Assembly: GCA_006227875.1 (NCBI GenBank)
Contig: SBFI01000444.1
Coordinates: 1 to 6,417 of the forward strand
Length of the DNA stretch: 6,417 nucleotides
Reading direction: 5' to 3'
Source of the DNA: Acidobacteriota bacterium
GTDB taxonomy: Bacteria > Acidobacteriota > Thermoanaerobaculia > Multivoradales > JAHEKO01
Part shown: positions 1 to 5,895 of the stretch, piece after piece
Layout of the letters: every line of letters begins with the position of its first letter
Position numbering within the stretch: position 1 is the stretch's first letter
The notes under the pieces: generated by a model
What the model was told of the DNA's origin: nothing
Seen by the model: the letters and a program-made list of their open reading frames with translations, nothing else
Databases searched by the model: none
Position numbers and translations under genes: made by a program

Positions 1-413
1 GGAACCGTTAGAAAGTCTCCGTGAATGCGCAAGCGCATGGGACTGCCGCTGTGGAGGTGGAGGTCGCTCGCCCGTTGCTCGACCGCCATCTGCAAGAGCT
101 CGTCGATGCCGGCACCGATGGATGCGGAGGTCTTTTGGGCGGCCGCCGGCTCGCGGGCCGAGTGCTGTTGGGCCACCAGTTGCTGCTGTTCGAGGATGAG
201 TTGCTCCAGCTGCCTCTCTGTAATCAGTCCGGAGACGACTAGTATGTCGCCCAGCTTGCGCATGCCCCCCTCACGGCTCTGCTCGCGGAGCGCCCAAGCC
301 AACTGGTCCTTGGTGATCAACTCGTGGTGGAGAGCAATGCGGCCCAGTAGAGGCTGGAAGTCCTCGCCTTCATCGGCAGCAGCGGGTGTGGGGGGTGTCG
401 GCGAGTCGGTCAT
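1..413 (-). CDS. PilT-type type IV pilus ATPase with MshEN-like N-terminal domain (5' part only)
   Basis: This is an open frame from ATG at 413-411 to the left edge, giving 137 residues without a stop. An in-frame TAG lies eleven codons upstream with no ATG, GTG or TTG between, so the start is firm although no clear Shine-Dalgarno is seen. Residues 1-18 are a Pro/Ala-rich tail. Residues 23-45 and 54-76 are two tandem helical repeats of the form LG-x-x-L...LIT-x-x-QL...L-x-x-Q, as in MshEN/GspE N-terminal domains. A Gln/Ala linker (77-98) follows, then residues 103-137 contain ASDLHLHSGSP and RIHGDFLTV, the signature entry into PilT/PilU-type secretion ATPases. PilT enzymes hydrolyse ATP at the cytoplasmic pilus base to drive retraction. 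The Walker A, Asp-box and Walker B motifs lie beyond the window, so activity and a PilT/PilU/PilB distinction cannot be settled; the direct DLHLxSG entry favours PilT over PilB. Confidence 0.85.
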   Translation of the reverse strand, partial: MTDSPTPPTPAAADEGEDFQPLLGRIALHHELITKDQLAWALREQSREGGMRKLGDILVVSGLITERQLEQLILEQQQLVAQQHSAREPAAAQKTSASIGAGIDELLQMAVEQRASDLHLHSGSPMRLRIHGDFLTV

Positions 414-595
414 GTTGGGCTTGTTCGTGGCGAATGCCGAAAGCTATTTCATTCTCCAGCTCGGGGCTATACGAAACTTCACAGTCGGCATCTTGGTCGA
501 GATCGCCTGGGCGACGCCGCAACTCCTTCCACTTGTGTCGTTTGGCTCTCAACTGGTAGGCTTTTTGTGCTTCGAGCCAGCTTTCGGGGATTCGA

Positions 596-620
596 GCCGC
601 CCGCCTTCCCGGCGGTCGGC
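596..620 (+). promoter_or_regulatory. GC-rich hairpin in the leader of the TonB receptor gene
   Basis: Positions 596-599 (GCCG) pair with 617-620 (CGGC), and 601-605 (CCGCC) pair with 611-615 (GGCGG). There is one C/T mismatch between the two arms and a five-base loop TTCCC. That gives nine G-C pairs in 25 bases, ending 17 bases before the Shine-Dalgarno region of the receptor gene. No run of T follows, so it is not a complete intrinsic terminator. It may be a leader structure affecting expression or mRNA stability. No GCCACTG-type cobalamin box or other riboswitch core was recognised in the 237-base spacer. The structure is seen; the function is inferred. Confidence 0.4.
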
Positions 621-650
621 CATATCGGTTCTTTTCAGGGAGGAGAGACG

Positions 651-2786
651 ATGTGTAGAAGGAGTATTCCGTTCTGGCTCTGCCTGGTACTTCTACTCTG
701 CGCCGGTCCGTTGTTGGCGCAGCAGGCCGCGTCCCAATCGGGGGATGAGGACGATGCGGCCGCCGAGGAGGCCGAAGAGGTCGTCTCGGACACCATTGTC
801 GTCACCGCCAGCCGCACCGAGCAGCGAATCCACGAGGTTCCGGCGGCCATTACCGTTCTCGACAGCACCGCCCTCGAGCATATCCCGGCAGACAACTTCG
901 GTGATTTCCTGCGGAACGTTCCCGGGCTCAACGTCTCGCAGATGACCACGCGGGACATCGCCATCACCGGCCGGTCGGCTACCTTCAGCCTCGCCGATTC
1001 CGAGTTGGTGCTGATGGACAATCGCACCCTCTATCTCGACTTCTTCGGTTTCGTGATGTGGGATTTCTTCCCCGTCGATCCCCAGGAGATAAAACAGCTG
1101 GAGGTTGTTCGCGGACCGGGGAGCGCGGTCTGGGGTGCCAACGCCGTCAACGGGGTCATCAATCTGATCACCAAACCGCCCCGGGAGATGGAAGGCACGA
1201 GCATCACGTTTGGTGGCGGTGAGCTCGACACCATCTATGGCAGCGTCACCCATGCCGGGGTCGCCGACAAGCTGAGCTACAAGCTGACGGCGGCCTACTA
1301 CCAGCAGGACGAGCCCTACGAGCGCCCGACCGGCACCATCCCCGGCACCGAGGGGCCGACTAACCCGGGCGGAACTCCATACCCCGAGTACGAGAACCAG
1401 GGCACCAAGCAGCCAAAATTCAACTTTCGCGTCGACTACGACCAGAACGAGCAGGCCCTCTGGTCCTTCTCCGGAGGCTACTCCGGCACCGACGGCATCC
1501 TCTACTCGGGGATTGGGCCCTTCGATATCGACACCGGCACCAGCATGACCTTTGGCAAGGTCGACTGGACCCGCAAGGCGATCTGGGCCCGGTTTTACGT
1601 CAATCTGCTCGACGGTGAGGCGGTCAATCTCCTCACCCGCGGTATCGACGGCCAGCCCCTGCAATTCGCCTTCGACAGCAACACCTACCACATCGAGGCC
1701 GGCAACACCTCGGTGGTGGGTCGCGACCGTCACATCCTCACCTACGGCGCTTCCGCCCGGCAGAACAACTTCGACCTCTCCATCGCACCCGATGCCGACG
1801 AACGGCAGGAGTTCGGTGTCTTTCTCCAAGACGAGATTCTGCTGGGAGAAAAGTGGCGGTGGCTGATCGGTGCCCGCTGGGACGACATCGACCCCATCGG
1901 CTCGGTGGTCTCACCGCGTACGACGTTGATGTTCAACGCCACGCCGCAGCAGACCTTCCGTCTCTCCTACAACCGGGCCTTCAAGGCGCCGTCGATGATC
2001 AACAACTTCCTGGAGATCGTCCTCGTCAACCAGGTCACCCTGCCGATGGTCGGTCCCTACGTCTTTCCGACGCTTGCCCTCGGCAACCCCGATCTCGTGG
2101 AAGAGCGCCTCGATGCCTACGAGTTCGGATGGGTCGGAACCTTTGGCAAGGCCACTGCGACCATCTCGGTCTATCGCAACGAGACCAAAGACGATATCGA
2201 CTTCTTCCCAGCGGTCTTCTACAGCTCGCAGAATCCGCCACCCGGGTGGCCCTTGCCGCCGCCGATTCTCGATGTGCCGCCGCCGTTTGGTTTGAAGGAC
2301 ACCCTGCCGGCGGCTTTCAGCTACCGCAACGTCGGCGAGGTCATCGACAAGGGGGCAGAGCTCTCACTCCAGTACCGGCCGTCGCTGGCGTGGTCGGCTT
2401 TTGTCAACTACTCCTATCAGGATCGCTCCGATGTCAAAGGAGTCGAGCCGGTTCTGCTGCCCAGCGGAGAGATCGTCGACCCGGTCAACATACCGCCAAA
2501 GAACCGCTTCAACATCGGCGGCTTCTACAGCGGCGCGCTCTTCTTCGTCAACGGCAACGTCAACTACGTCGACGAAGCCTTCTGGACCGATGTGCTTGAT
2601 TCCCGTTTCTGGGGTCCGACCGACTCCTACTTCATGGTCAATCTGGGCGCCGGTGTCTATCTCGCCGACGACCACCTGACGCTGTCGGTGAGGGGACAGA
2701 ATGTCCTCGACGAGGACATACAACAACACGTCATGGGGGACATTATCTCGCGCAAGATCACCGCACAGATCCTCTACCGGTTCTGA
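651..2786 (+). CDS. TonB-dependent outer-membrane receptor
   Basis: The 711-residue protein is a TonB-gated outer-membrane transporter that would import a scarce ligand using inner-membrane energy. The start at ATG 651 is chosen over an upstream GTG at 567 because AGGGAGGAG lies at 637-645, and because the protein then begins with a signal peptide (Arg3-Arg4, a Leu-rich core 8-17, probable cleavage after Ala23). An acidic Ala/Glu/Asp stretch (32-43) leads to a TonB-box-like DTIVVTASR at 47-55. The plug domain (about 60-175) has VPGLNV, LVLMDNRTLY, EIKQLEVVRGPGSAVWGAN and NGVINLIT. The rest reads as alternating beta-strands and loops ending in the terminal Phe of YRF, typical of a barrel signal. 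Around residues 525-548 a loop is extremely proline-rich (PPPGWPLPPP, then another PPP). The ligand is not identifiable: no TonB, ExbB, ExbD or uptake genes are nearby. Its own terminator follows directly. Confidence 0.93.
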   Translation: MCRRSIPFWLCLVLLLCAGPLLAQQAASQSGDEDDAAAEEAEEVVSDTIVVTASRTEQRIHEVPAAITVLDSTALEHIPADNFGDFLRNVPGLNVSQMTTRDIAITGRSATFSLADSELVLMDNRTLYLDFFGFVMWDFFPVDPQEIKQLEVVRGPGSAVWGANAVNGVINLITKPPREMEGTSITFGGGELDTIYGSVTHAGVADKLSYKLTAAYYQQDEPYERPTGTIPGTEGPTNPGGTPYPEYENQGTKQPKFNFRVDYDQNEQALWSFSGGYSGTDGILYSGIGPFDIDTGTSMTFGKVDWTRKAIWARFYVNLLDGEAVNLLTRGIDGQPLQFAFDSNTYHIEAGNTSVVGRDRHILTYGASARQNNFDLSIAPDADERQEFGVFLQDEILLGEKWRWLIGARWDDIDPIGSVVSPRTTLMFNATPQQTFRLSYNRAFKAPSMINNFLEIVLVNQVTLPMVGPYVFPTLALGNPDLVEERLDAYEFGWVGTFGKATATISVYRNETKDDIDFFPAVFYSSQNPPPGWPLPPPILDVPPPFGLKDTLPAAFSYRNVGEVIDKGAELSLQYRPSLAWSAFVNYSYQDRSDVKGVEPVLLPSGEIVDPVNIPPKNRFNIGGFYSGALFFVNGNVNYVDEAFWTDVLDSRFWGPTDSYFMVNLGAGVYLADDHLTLSVRGQNVLDEDIQQHVMGDIISRKITAQILYRF

Positions 2787-2808
2787 TCGGGATTTCGAGA
2801 CGACTTGC

Positions 2809-2841
2809 GGCCGGGACCCGAGCGGGCCCCGGCCATTTTTT
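2809..2841 (+). terminator. Rho-independent terminator of the TonB receptor gene
   Basis: The arm GGCCGGG (2809-2815) pairs with CCCGGCC (2828-2834). One A/C mismatch separates this from an inner CCC/GGG stem (2817-2819 with 2824-2826) closed by the loop GAGC. The stem is followed by A and then six T at 2836-2841. It lies 23 bases after the receptor stop codon and is oriented for the plus strand only; on the minus strand the same hairpin has no following T run. It also shields the convergent operon from read-through. Confidence 0.9.
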
Positions 2842-2855
2842 CCCGGACAACCGGG
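2842..2855. other. Small hairpin between the convergent genes
   Basis: CCCGG (2842-2846) pairs with CCGGG (2851-2855) around an ACAA loop, immediately after the T run of the receptor terminator and just past the stop codon of the minus-strand peptidase gene at 2861. For the minus strand it would be the first 3' structure of the operon transcript, but it is followed there by A residues, so it is not an intrinsic terminator. It might serve as a 3' end stabiliser; this is inference. Confidence 0.35.
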
Positions 2856-2860
2856 TGAAT

Positions 2861-4015
2861 CTATCTGGCCAGGTCGAGTGCGGTGGCGGCCACCAAGCGG
2901 GCGACCCGCTCGAGCGCATCCCGATCCAGATTCTCGGCATGATCGTCGGCGGAATGGACCGCCACAACCGCCGGACCGAGCGAGCCGCTGGTAAAGGTGA
3001 CGCAGGGGATGCCGCGATGCACGAAGGGGATGGCGTCGATCCCCATCGCCGGCGGCAGCAGGGTGCCGCGGAGCGGGATCTCCAGCCTCTCGGCCGCGCG
3101 GCGAGCCATCTTCGAGAGAAAGGGTGAGAAGGACCTGCCGACACCGTAACGCTCGAGCAGAACTGCCCTGCCCGGGATTCCCGCTCCGTCCAGATTGAGG
3201 GCGTAGGTCGGTCGACCCGAGAGCAGCGACACATGTCGATCCAGCCAGCGCATCGCCCCCACCATGTGATCCTCCTCGGCGCCGGTGGAGAGAAAGATCG
3301 CTTCGACATCGGCCGGCAACTCGCCAGGCAGGACCCGCGCCAGCTCCATCAGGATGCCCACCGAGCCGGCATTGTCGACCCCGCCGGGGGATCGGTTGCC
3401 GCTCTTGAGTGTAGAGAGGGTGGCCAGAGATGCCGCCGCCACACCTCCCAGCAGCGGGCCGAGCCACGCGGGACCGCTGACCTGCCCCACCGCCAGGCCA
3501 AGAATCAACAAAGCCGCCAGACCCAGGCTACCCACCAGAGTCAAGATCGTAAGGCCGGCCCGATAGGGCAGTGTCAGGTTCTGGGACTTGCTGTCGTGAT
3601 GGGCCACAAAGACCAGCGACAGCCGCGGCTGGCGGCAGCGCCGGCGGCCGATGACGTTGGCGGTGCGGGTCGAGCCCTCGCGGGAGTAGAGTCTCTCCAG
3701 CCAGGGCGACCAGCCCAGAAGCACTCCCCCGGCCAGCAGCGCCAGAGCCAGACACCAGGCGGCGATCTGTGGTTGAGGCTGGGCCAGGATTCCGGCCACG
3801 GCCACCAGCAGTCCGGTCCCCAGCAACAGCACGCGTAGGGCGCGAAAGGCGGGACCGATGTCGTAGGTGAACTCCTCGCAGCTGACCTCGAGCCCCGCCT
3901 CGCGCAGCCAACCGGCGACCATCTCGATGGCGCGCTGGTCGCCTTCGGTGCCCGGGTAACGAGGAAAGGCCAATGCGCTCGCCTCTCTTTCGATGCGCTC
4001 GGCATCGACTCTCAT
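2861..4015 (-). CDS. Membrane-embedded M28-family zinc peptidase (aminopeptidase-like)
   Basis: This 384-residue protein belongs to the M28 family of co-catalytic zinc hydrolases, which remove N-terminal residues or cleave related amide bonds. The usual active-site residues are all visible: His139 and Asp141 in AHHDS, bridging Asp214 in GVDNAGS, catalytic Glu247 and ligand Glu248 in TGAEED, Asp276 in NLDG, and His354 in VHSADDH. Hydrophobic stretches at about 60-78, 84-102, 155-177 and 184-200 look like two transmembrane hairpins, one before the HxD motif and one between it and Asp214. There is no signal peptide, and the Arg-rich 106-131 segment before the HxD motif suggests a cytoplasmic active site by the positive-inside rule. 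The start ATG (4015-4013) overlaps the stop of the upstream hydrolase as ATGA and has a strong GGGGGAGG (4030-4023) seven bases away. The frame continues open far upstream, but that part overlaps the hydrolase gene and is a shadow. It is the last gene of the operon. The substrate is unknown. Confidence 0.88.
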   Translation of the reverse strand: MRVDAERIEREASALAFPRYPGTEGDQRAIEMVAGWLREAGLEVSCEEFTYDIGPAFRALRVLLLGTGLLVAVAGILAQPQPQIAAWCLALALLAGGVLLGWSPWLERLYSREGSTRTANVIGRRRCRQPRLSLVFVAHHDSKSQNLTLPYRAGLTILTLVGSLGLAALLILGLAVGQVSGPAWLGPLLGGVAAASLATLSTLKSGNRSPGGVDNAGSVGILMELARVLPGELPADVEAIFLSTGAEEDHMVGAMRWLDRHVSLLSGRPTYALNLDGAGIPGRAVLLERYGVGRSFSPFLSKMARRAAERLEIPLRGTLLPPAMGIDAIPFVHRGIPCVTFTSGSLGPAVVAVHSADDHAENLDRDALERVARLVAATALDLAR

Positions 4016-4962
4016 CGAGCCGCCTCCCCCGTCTCCAGGACGACCGTCTCGCCCACCGCCTGGAGGATCATCTCCCTGCCGTCTCGCGGACCTTGCCTCC
4101 GCCACCACTTCTCGAGACGCCTGATCGGTTCGGCAAGCGGCTCGTCGGTCAGCTGAAAAGCACCCCAGTGCATCGGCACCAGGTAGCGTGCTCCCGTCAG
4201 GGTGAAGGCCTGCCCTGCCTGCGCCGCGTTGAGATGGTGGTTCTCCATGAACCAGGCCGGCGAGTAGCCACCGATCGGCAACACCGCGGCCAGCAATCCC
4301 GGAAACCTTCGCCCGATCTCCGAAAACCCATCGAACCAGGCGGTGTCGCCGGCGAAGTAGACCCGCTGGTCCCCTCCTTCCACGACAAAGCCCCCCCAGA
4401 GACTGCGGTTGGTGTCGAAGATCCGTCGACGCGACCAGTGTCGAGCCGGCACCAGGGTTATGTGAAGCCCGTCGATCTCGATCGTCTGCCACCACTCGAG
4501 CTCGACTACCGGTCTCAGACTCCACCGCTCGACCCGCCGCCCGAGCCCTGCCGGCACCACCACCGGGATCTCGGGCGCCAGGTTCCGCACCGCGTCGCGC
4601 TCCAGGTGATCGTAATGGTTGTGGGTTACCAGAACGACCGACAGCTCCGGCAGTTGATGAGGAGACAACCCGGGCAAGCCGTGACGCCTGTAGACCCAAC
4701 CCACACGTCGGCCAAAGACCGGGTCGACTAGAAACGATCTTCCCCCCATGGCGCCGAGAAAAGAGGCGTGGCCGATCCAGGTCAGTCGTGGACGCCCGGA
4801 GCGCTCGTGGACGAGATCGAGGTCGGGCTCGACGCGAGGTGCCGGTGGACCGGGTGGAGAGACCCGTCGGCGCCCACTCAGACGGTCGGTGACACCCCAA
4901 CGCCAGATGGCTCGGAAGTCATTTGGGCGATGCCGGGGATCCGGGTTGGCAAATCGGGTCAA
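4012..4962 (-). CDS. NAPE-PLD/RomA-type metallo-beta-lactamase-fold hydrolase
   Basis: The 316-residue protein matches the MBL-fold subgroup that includes N-acylphosphatidylethanolamine phospholipase D and bacterial RomA/UlaG-like proteins. Its landmarks are TWIGHASFL (61-69), the metal motif THNHYDHLE (113-121; H114, H116, D118, H119), PARHW (172-176; H175), TNRSLWGG (184-191), FAGDT (203-207; D206), the PIGGYSPAWFMENHHLN block (229-245) and PMHWGAFQLTDEPL (263-276; H265). All expected dinuclear zinc ligands are therefore present. Family members cleave phosphodiester or lactone-type bonds; the true substrate here is not shown. No signal peptide or membrane segment is seen. The TTG start (4962-4960) overlaps the upstream stop as TTGA; no good Shine-Dalgarno precedes it, so translational coupling is likely. 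The first in-frame ATG, at codon 72, is inside the conserved fold and too late. The N-terminal FANPDP and DFRAIWRW text also fits the family, supporting TTG. Confidence 0.88.
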   Translation of the reverse strand: MTRFANPDPRHRPNDFRAIWRWGVTDRLSGRRRVSPPGPPAPRVEPDLDLVHERSGRPRLTWIGHASFLGAMGGRSFLVDPVFGRRVGWVYRRHGLPGLSPHQLPELSVVLVTHNHYDHLERDAVRNLAPEIPVVVPAGLGRRVERWSLRPVVELEWWQTIEIDGLHITLVPARHWSRRRIFDTNRSLWGGFVVEGGDQRVYFAGDTAWFDGFSEIGRRFPGLLAAVLPIGGYSPAWFMENHHLNAAQAGQAFTLTGARYLVPMHWGAFQLTDEPLAEPIRRLEKWWRRQGPRDGREMILQAVGETVVLETGEAAR

Positions 4963-5795
4963 GGGGAAAGCTGTGCCTGCGGAAGACCGATCTCCAGGGC
5001 GATCGCCCGCGCCTTTGCCTGGATCTTGCGCAGATTGTCGGGCCCCAGACGAAGGAAGTGCTTCTCGGCGTCGCTCAACTGCTCCAGCTTTGGATCGGCA
5101 AACTCGAAGCTGGAGACCTTTGGCACTAGCTCGATCTGTCCTTCGACTACGGGTGTGCGCAACAGAGTGTCGATCGCCTCGAGCAAGGCCTCGTCGAAGT
5201 CTTTGTTCGGATAGCCGAGCTCCCGGTAGGCCTCTTGCAGTAAGGGCTTGACCGAGCGGTAGAGGTTAGCGGTGCCGCGCACATCGACCGAGGCAATCAC
5301 ATCCGCGACTTTGTCGTAGCGCTGATAGGCGGAGTCGTCGACGTATACCCTCGACATCGCCTCACGGGTGCCAAAGCCCTTCTCGGGCTCCAGGAACTCG
5401 AGATGGGTGCGGGGACTGACCCCCTCGGCCACGTTGTCCACAACCACTACAAATCGCCGGATCAGGTCATCGGTGGCCAGCCACGCAAACAGCTCCGGAT
5501 GAGCCGAGAGCTGCGCCACCACCGCCCTCATCCACTCATCGCTGTCCGCAAGCGAGGGAAGATCCACCGGTGCCACCGCCTCCGCTGCCTCGCTCTCGGG
5601 GGCTGGAGCTTCGACCGCCGGTGCAGCCTCTTCTTCCGGCACGGGGACTTCCCGCTGTTGGCTCCAGCGCCAGACAAAGAAGCCGAGAACAGCCACCACG
5701 ACCACCCCCACGGCGATCGCTATCGGTCCGGTGAGCGGGCCGCGTTTTTGGCTCTCCTCAGTCGGTTCCAGATCGAAGTCCTGCAGCTCGCTCAT
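4959..5795 (-). CDS. DUF3014 family membrane-anchored protein
   Basis: The protein has 278 residues. Residues 1-20 are an acidic cytoplasmic-looking tail ending in KRG, and residues 24-42 form one transmembrane helix rich in Val, Ala and Ile. Residues 50-77 are a Pro/Ala/Glu linker that would span out from the membrane, and residues 79-270 form a soluble alpha-helical domain. That domain carries the pattern I recognise as DUF3014: LPSLADSDEW, DDLIRRFVVVVDNVAEG, YRSVKPLLQEAYRELGYPN, DTLLRTPVVEG, FADPKLEQLSDAEKHFLRLG and a basic C-terminal helix. The function of the family is unknown. One N-in helix suggests the soluble domain is periplasmic. Translation starts at ATG 5795-5793 with AAGGGA (5808-5803) seven bases upstream. 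It is the first gene of a three-gene operon, and its stop overlaps the TTG start of the MBL-fold hydrolase. Confidence 0.82.
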   Translation of the reverse strand: MSELQDFDLEPTEESQKRGPLTGPIAIAVGVVVVAVLGFFVWRWSQQREVPVPEEEAAPAVEAPAPESEAAEAVAPVDLPSLADSDEWMRAVVAQLSAHPELFAWLATDDLIRRFVVVVDNVAEGVSPRTHLEFLEPEKGFGTREAMSRVYVDDSAYQRYDKVADVIASVDVRGTANLYRSVKPLLQEAYRELGYPNKDFDEALLEAIDTLLRTPVVEGQIELVPKVSSFEFADPKLEQLSDAEKHFLRLGPDNLRKIQAKARAIALEIGLPQAQLSP

Positions 5796-5895
5796 TGCTC
5801 AATCCCTTTCCAATTTCACCTCGATACCCTCCATTGTAAACGCAATGCACTCCTGCTGTGCACACCTTCGATAGACTGCCTCGGAGACAGTCGAT
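5796..5895. promoter_or_regulatory. Divergent control region with inverted repeat
   Basis: This 100-base spacer must hold the promoters of the minus-strand operon and the plus-strand reductase. On the minus strand, TACAAT (5838-5833) is a good sigma70 -10 box giving a leader of about 30 bases; no good -35 match lies upstream. The expected -35 position is instead overlapped by an inverted repeat TGCAC-N7-GTGCA (5846-5850 and 5858-5862), which could be an operator for a dimeric regulator. TCGATA occurs three times (5821, 5868, 5891). No convincing plus-strand promoter is visible; the reductase has a Shine-Dalgarno GGAGA at 5883-5887. Confidence 0.35.

Noticed and set aside
576..610. tRNA-like T-arm text (GGGGATTCGAGCC) in the spacer before the receptor gene
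   Set aside because: The five bases flanking the TTCGAGC loop do not pair, and no anticodon arm, D arm or acceptor stem can be drawn around it.
414..650. Cobalamin or other riboswitch before the TonB receptor
   Set aside because: No B12-box GCCACTG or other core element I know could be found; only the isolated hairpin at 596-620 is supported.
567..650. Upstream GTG start extending the receptor by 28 residues
   Set aside because: The extension would bury the signal peptide, and the ATG at 651 has a strong ribosome binding site.
25..945. Plus-strand open frame (306 codons) covering the pilus ATPase and the receptor start
   Set aside because: Ser/Arg-rich translation with no motifs, overlapping two clearly better supported genes.
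693..1829. Long minus-strand open frame (378 codons) opposite the TonB receptor gene
   Set aside because: It lies antisense to well-conserved plug and barrel sequence, has a low-complexity Gly/Val/Asp/Glu translation with no recognisable motif, and is the usual shadow of a GC-rich gene.
2364..3467. Minus-strand open frame spanning the 3' ends of the receptor and peptidase genes
   Set aside because: It crosses the terminator and two real genes in other frames, and its translation is Arg/Gly-rich without domains.
3973..4731. Plus-strand open frame (252 codons) opposite the MBL hydrolase gene
   Set aside because: The minus-strand frame carries every expected zinc motif; this one has none and is an antisense shadow.
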